Shown: positions 5,772-7,992 of the stretch, piece by piece | Layout of the letters: each line of letters starts with the position of its first letter | Numbering within the stretch: position 1 is the first letter of the stretch | From: Natronomonas sp. | GTDB taxonomy: Archaea > Halobacteriota > Halobacteria > Halobacteriales > Haloarculaceae | Assembly (NCBI GenBank): GCA_007135435.1 | Contig: SLIW01000526.1 | Span: forward strand, 1-7,992 | Direction: 5' to 3' | Length of the DNA stretch: 7,992 nt | The notes under the pieces: generated by a model | Databases searched by the model: none | Told to the model about the DNA's origin: nothing | Seen by the model: only the letters and a program-made list of their open reading frames with translations | Made by a program: the position numbers and the translations under genes

Positions 5772-6419
5772 ATGCCCCTCGAGTCCCCCACGCCATCACC
5801 TACCTCCACCGCCCGCCTCCGGCGGTTCCTCGAGCGGTACCTCCTCCACATCGCCGTCGGGATCACCCTCGGCGCCGCCGCTCTGGGGATCTTCCTCTTC
5901 CTGTTCGCCGACTCGGCGTTCGCCGCTCACCTCCTCGAGCGCTACGGCTTCGCCGCGCTGTTCGTCATCCTGATCCTGGAGGGGGCGATGCTGCTGTACT
6001 TCGCGCCGAGCGAGGCGCTCGTACCGGCCGGGATCGTCCTGTTGACCGACGGGTCGGGCGACCATCTCGGCATCGCCGCCGTCGTGGGCGTCGCCGTGGT
6101 CGGGGCGACGGTCGGCCAGTTCGTCCTCTTCACCGTCGCCAAGCGCGCCGGCCGCGAGTACCTCCTGGCCCAGTCGTGGTTCCGGATCTCGGAGGAACGG
6201 CTCGAGCGGTTCGACGGCTGGTTCGAGCGCTGGGGCCCGATCGCGGTGCCGGTCTCGAACGCGCTGCTGTTCACCCGCGGGATGCTGACGGTCCCGGCTG
6301 GCCTCGCCGACATGGACGACCGGACGTTCGTCCTGCTGTCGGCGCTCGGGACGCTGATCTTCCAGTCGTGGCTCGCGGCCGCGCTCCTGTTCTTCGGCCG
6401 CCGGCTGGCCGGCCTCTAG
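5772..6419 (+). CDS. DedA-family (VTT/SNARE-associated domain) membrane protein
   Basis: The 215-residue protein has a short hydrophilic N-terminus with basic residues, then membrane segments at about 24-46, 58-92, 99-124, 156-177 (likely re-entrant) and 186-208, the DedA layout. Members are polytopic membrane proteins linked to lipid (undecaprenyl- or glycerophospholipid) translocation and proton-dependent membrane homeostasis. Family features seen are LEG (69-71), [10 protein letters not shown] (78-87) with Glu81, the [17 protein letters not shown] segment, and [15 protein letters not shown] (167-181). The last motif keeps one conserved Arg (169) and the PAG turn, but the earlier Arg of the typical R-x-P-x-x-R motif is replaced around VSNALL, so transport chemistry may differ. 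The ATG at 5772 fits the TATA-like box 30 nt upstream. The open frame continues upstream to 4674, but that part is the shadow of hemB. The stop TAG overlaps the convergent HalOD1 stop. Substrate unknown. Confidence 0.85.
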   Translation: MPLESPTPSPTSTARLRRFLERYLLHIAVGITLGAAALGIFLFLFADSAFAAHLLERYGFAALFVILILEGAMLLYFAPSEALVPAGIVLLTDGSGDHLGIAAVVGVAVVGATVGQFVLFTVAKRAGREYLLAQSWFRISEERLERFDGWFERWGPIAVPVSNALLFTRGMLTVPAGLADMDDRTFVLLSALGTLIFQSWLAAALLFFGRRLAGL

Positions 6420-6712
6420 TCCGCGGCCTCGCGGACTTCGATGTGCGAGCCGGACTCGATCCTGACCTCGACCGACCCGTAGCCGAACGTGACGGTCACC
6501 CCTTCCGCTGGCCCTCCCTCCCCGAAGAGCGCGTCGAGCGCGTCGGTGTCGACTGACTCGTGGAGCACGGGCAGGTCGAGCGGGTCGGTCTCCGTCGCCT
6601 CGGCGACCAGCTCGACGACGGCCTCGCTGGGGAGGTCCACCTCCGTCCAGTCGCGGCGGTGCACGTCGGTCGCCTCATCGCCATCCGACGAGTCGTGGTC
6701 AGCGTCTGTCAT
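6416..6712 (-). CDS. HalOD1 output-domain protein, stand-alone
   Basis: This 98-residue acidic protein consists of a disordered N-terminus (residues 1-20) and one HalOD1-like domain (about 24-95). It shows PSEAVVELVAEATETDPLDL, then the VDTDALDALF segment, then a beta-rich end (GVTVTFGYGSVEVRIESGSH). HalOD1 is a small haloarchaeal domain found alone or at the ends of response-regulator and sensor proteins, thought to act as a signal output; its molecular action is not established. There is no receiver or sensor domain here and no two-component gene nearby. The ATG at 6712 is the only sensible start. Its stop TAG (6418-6416) lies in the palindrome CTAG that also ends the DedA gene, so the two genes converge with a 4-bp overlap and no terminator space between them. 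Assignment rests on pattern recognition of the domain. Confidence 0.75.
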   Translation of the reverse strand: MTDADHDSSDGDEATDVHRRDWTEVDLPSEAVVELVAEATETDPLDLPVLHESVDTDALDALFGEGGPAEGVTVTFGYGSVEVRIESGSHIEVREAAD

Positions 6713-6782
6713 TATCGTGACGAGCGGCTATGTCGGACCCTTCGGGCGCCTTCGGTGTTAAGGTTTCACCGTGTAGCCACGG

Positions 6783-6794
6783 CCTATTATATGG
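6783..6794 (-). promoter_or_regulatory. TATA-like box upstream of the HalOD1 gene
   Basis: The minus strand reads CCATATAATAGG. Transcription would start near 6760, leaving a leader of about 50 nt before the ATG at 6712. The nearer sequence offers no better box. The element is almost symmetrical, so a plus-strand role cannot be excluded, but no plus-strand gene follows. Confidence 0.35.
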
Positions 6795-6836
6795 ACCGGC
6801 ACCCGTTGCGGCGTTCGGGCGCCACTGGGTGGTAGG

Positions 6837-6866
6837 CCCTCGGCGGCGAGGACGCCTCCGCGAGGG
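6837..6866 (-). terminator. Hairpin downstream of the SWIM gene, possible terminator
   Basis: CCCTCG (6837-6842) pairs with CGAGGG (6861-6866), and GGCG (6845-6848) with CGCC (6853-6856) around an AGGA loop. It lies 35 nt beyond the SWIM stop in the direction of transcription. No T-run follows directly, and archaeal terminators usually depend on T-runs rather than hairpins, so the terminator role is tentative. Confidence 0.3.
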
Positions 6867-6900
6867 TTCGTCGCGGCGGACGCCCCGCGCGTGCGGGCGG

Positions 6901-7248
6901 CTAGAGGAACTCGCGGACGTCGGAGTACCACATGTCGTGCCGGTCGACCGCGTCGATGCGGTCGGCGATCTTCGCGGCGATGACGTGCCAGCACAGGGCC
7001 GTGGGGTCCTCGGGATCGAGGTTGTAGCGGGTGTCCTCGCACTCGCAGATCTCCCCCTCCACGACGTACTCCTCGGAGTGGCCGACGACGACGGTGAAGT
7101 CGCGGTAGCCCTTCACCCGCCGCTCGCCGACGGCCTCGATGGCGCGGACGCCCCGGTCGCCGTGCGTGCCGATGATGCAGTCGACGGCGTCGCTCGTCAG
7201 CGTCTCCGCCTCCTCGAGCGCCGACTCCCACCGCTCGACCGCGTTCAC
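6901..7248 (-). CDS. Small SWIM zinc-finger protein
   Basis: The 115-residue protein has a helical N-terminus (NAVERWESALEEAETL), a beta-rich middle (RRVKGYRDFTVVVGHSEEYVVEGE) and then the SWIM signature C-x-C-x15-C-x-H: Cys68, Cys70, Cys86 and His88. It ends DRHDMWYSDVREFL. SWIM domains bind zinc and serve DNA or protein contacts; in haloarchaea such short stand-alone proteins are common and uncharacterised. The frame is open upstream to an ATG at 7398, but the extra residues look non-coding. I chose the GTG at 7248 because a TATA-like TTTTGCC (7277-7271) lies 29 nt upstream; GTG codons at 7254 and 7257 are alternatives. The gene is divergent from the rhodanese lipoprotein. Zinc binding is well supported, the partner unknown. 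Confidence 0.8.
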   Translation of the reverse strand: MNAVERWESALEEAETLTSDAVDCIIGTHGDRGVRAIEAVGERRVKGYRDFTVVVGHSEEYVVEGEICECEDTRYNLDPEDPTALCWHVIAAKIADRIDAVDRHDMWYSDVREFL

Positions 7249-7493
7249 GCGCACCACTATCCGGGCGGGTGGCAAAACAGCTTCGACGGTTCCACGGCGT
7301 CCGTGCCGCTCGTCGAGGGAATCGACCGTCCCGAACGACCGGTTCGTCGGATCGTCAGGTGACCCGCGCACCCGATCGGCCTTCCGATTCGCCCCCACCA
7401 GCGCGGGGCGCGGGGCGCGGTGGCCTCGTCAACCGACCGCGTCTAGAGGGTCGGACCAGAACCCCTATCGCCCCGAGCGGTCAAACGGTGGCT

Positions 7494-7992
7494 ATGAGGC
7501 GACGGAACCTCCTGGCGGCGGGAGCCGCGGTGGTCGGGGGCGTCGTCGGTGGCTGCCTGGACGCGACCGGTGGGGACGACGACCCGTCGGCCGACGGCGA
7601 CGACGGGTCGCCGACGAACGGATCGCCGGCCGACGGGGACGACGACGGCGCCGGGGACGCCGAGTACGAGACGCTGTCCGTCGGTGGCGAGTCGGTCCGG
7701 CTCGTCCCGACCGCGGACGCCCACGCCTGGTTCGAGGAGGGCGCGGCCCGGTTCGTCGACGCGCGTTCGCGCGAGGAGTACGACCACGTCCGGATCGACG
7801 GGGCGGTGCACAGCCCCGCCGCGGACGGGCTCCCCGAGGACGACCCGACGGAGCCGTGGCCGGCCGACGAGCGCATCGTCACCTACTGCGTGTGCCCGCA
7901 CAGTCTGGCCGGTCGGCGAGCCGCGTCGCTCCTGGGTGACGGCTTCTCCGCCGTCTACGCCCTCGACGAGGGGCTCCAGGCGTGGATCGACC
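7494..7992 (+). CDS. Rhodanese-domain lipoprotein, Tat-type signal (cut by right edge)
   Basis: 166 codons are visible and the frame is open at the edge. The N-terminus MRRRNLLAAGAAVVGGVVGGC is a twin-arginine-like lipoprotein signal with the lipobox Cys at 21. An Asp/Gly-rich spacer follows (22-56), typical of surface proteins in salt. Residues about 67-166 are a rhodanese domain: FVDARSREEYDHVRIDGAVHSP, then the active-site strand IVTYC, then LGDGFSAVYALDEGLQAWID. The active-site loop is CVCPHSLAG with Cys132 and Cys134, two residues longer than the usual C-x-x-G-x-R-S loop by my alignment. It probably acts outside the membrane as a sulfur carrier or redox protein; the substrate is unknown. 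The start ATG fits a weak box CTATCG whose T is 28 nt upstream, implying a leaderless mRNA. Confidence 0.85.
   Translation, partial: MRRRNLLAAGAAVVGGVVGGCLDATGGDDDPSADGDDGSPTNGSPADGDDDGAGDAEYETLSVGGESVRLVPTADAHAWFEEGAARFVDARSREEYDHVRIDGAVHSPAADGLPEDDPTEPWPADERIVTYCVCPHSLAGRRAASLLGDGFSAVYALDEGLQAWID

Noticed and set aside
7139..7939. 266-codon plus-strand frame
   Set aside because: It is antisense to the SWIM gene and out of frame with the rhodanese lipoprotein, whose signal peptide and domain are in another frame.

Overview
The window looks like a piece of a haloarchaeal (Halobacteria) chromosome. It is GC-rich with strongly G/C-ending codons, the proteins are acidic and rich in Asp and Glu, several genes have a TATA-like box about 27-30 nt upstream of a leaderless start codon, one exported protein carries a twin-arginine-type lipoprotein signal, and a HalOD1 domain protein (a haloarchaeal family) is present. 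I cannot name the genus.

Layout. 1-105 (-): 5' end of a zinc-knuckle protein running off the left edge. 106-1000: about 0.9 kb with no gene I can support; it has AT-rich promoter DNA, back-to-back TATA boxes, a run of hairpins and a small 8-bp tandem repeat. 1001-2002 (+): a two-domain VOC ring-cleaving dioxygenase of the PcpA/MhqO type. 2003-2240: intergenic with an 18-bp tandem repeat. 2241-2396 (-): a short frame resembling the C-terminal tail of NAD synthetase, probably a remnant. 2398-4158 (-): an ammonium transporter fused to a complete C-terminal PII (GlnK-type) domain. 4159-4592: a long regulatory leader with SD, TATA box, an elaborate hairpin and a repeated 12-mer. 4593-5573 (-): hemB, porphobilinogen synthase. 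5574-5771: divergent promoter region with three 21-bp tandem repeats. 5772-6419 (+): a DedA/VTT membrane protein whose stop codon shares the palindrome CTAG with the convergent HalOD1 gene at 6416-6712 (-). 6901-7248 (-): a small SWIM zinc-finger protein. 7494-7992 (+): a rhodanese-domain lipoprotein running off the right edge.

The genes do not form one pathway or operon; most are single genes with their own promoters, in alternating orientation. The most notable object is the Amt-PII fusion. It puts transporter and nitrogen-sensor in one chain, and its T-loop has Phe where classical PII proteins have the modified Tyr51. It may also have landed on, or recombined with, the end of an old nadE-like gene. 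No mobile element, CRISPR array, tRNA or rRNA was found.
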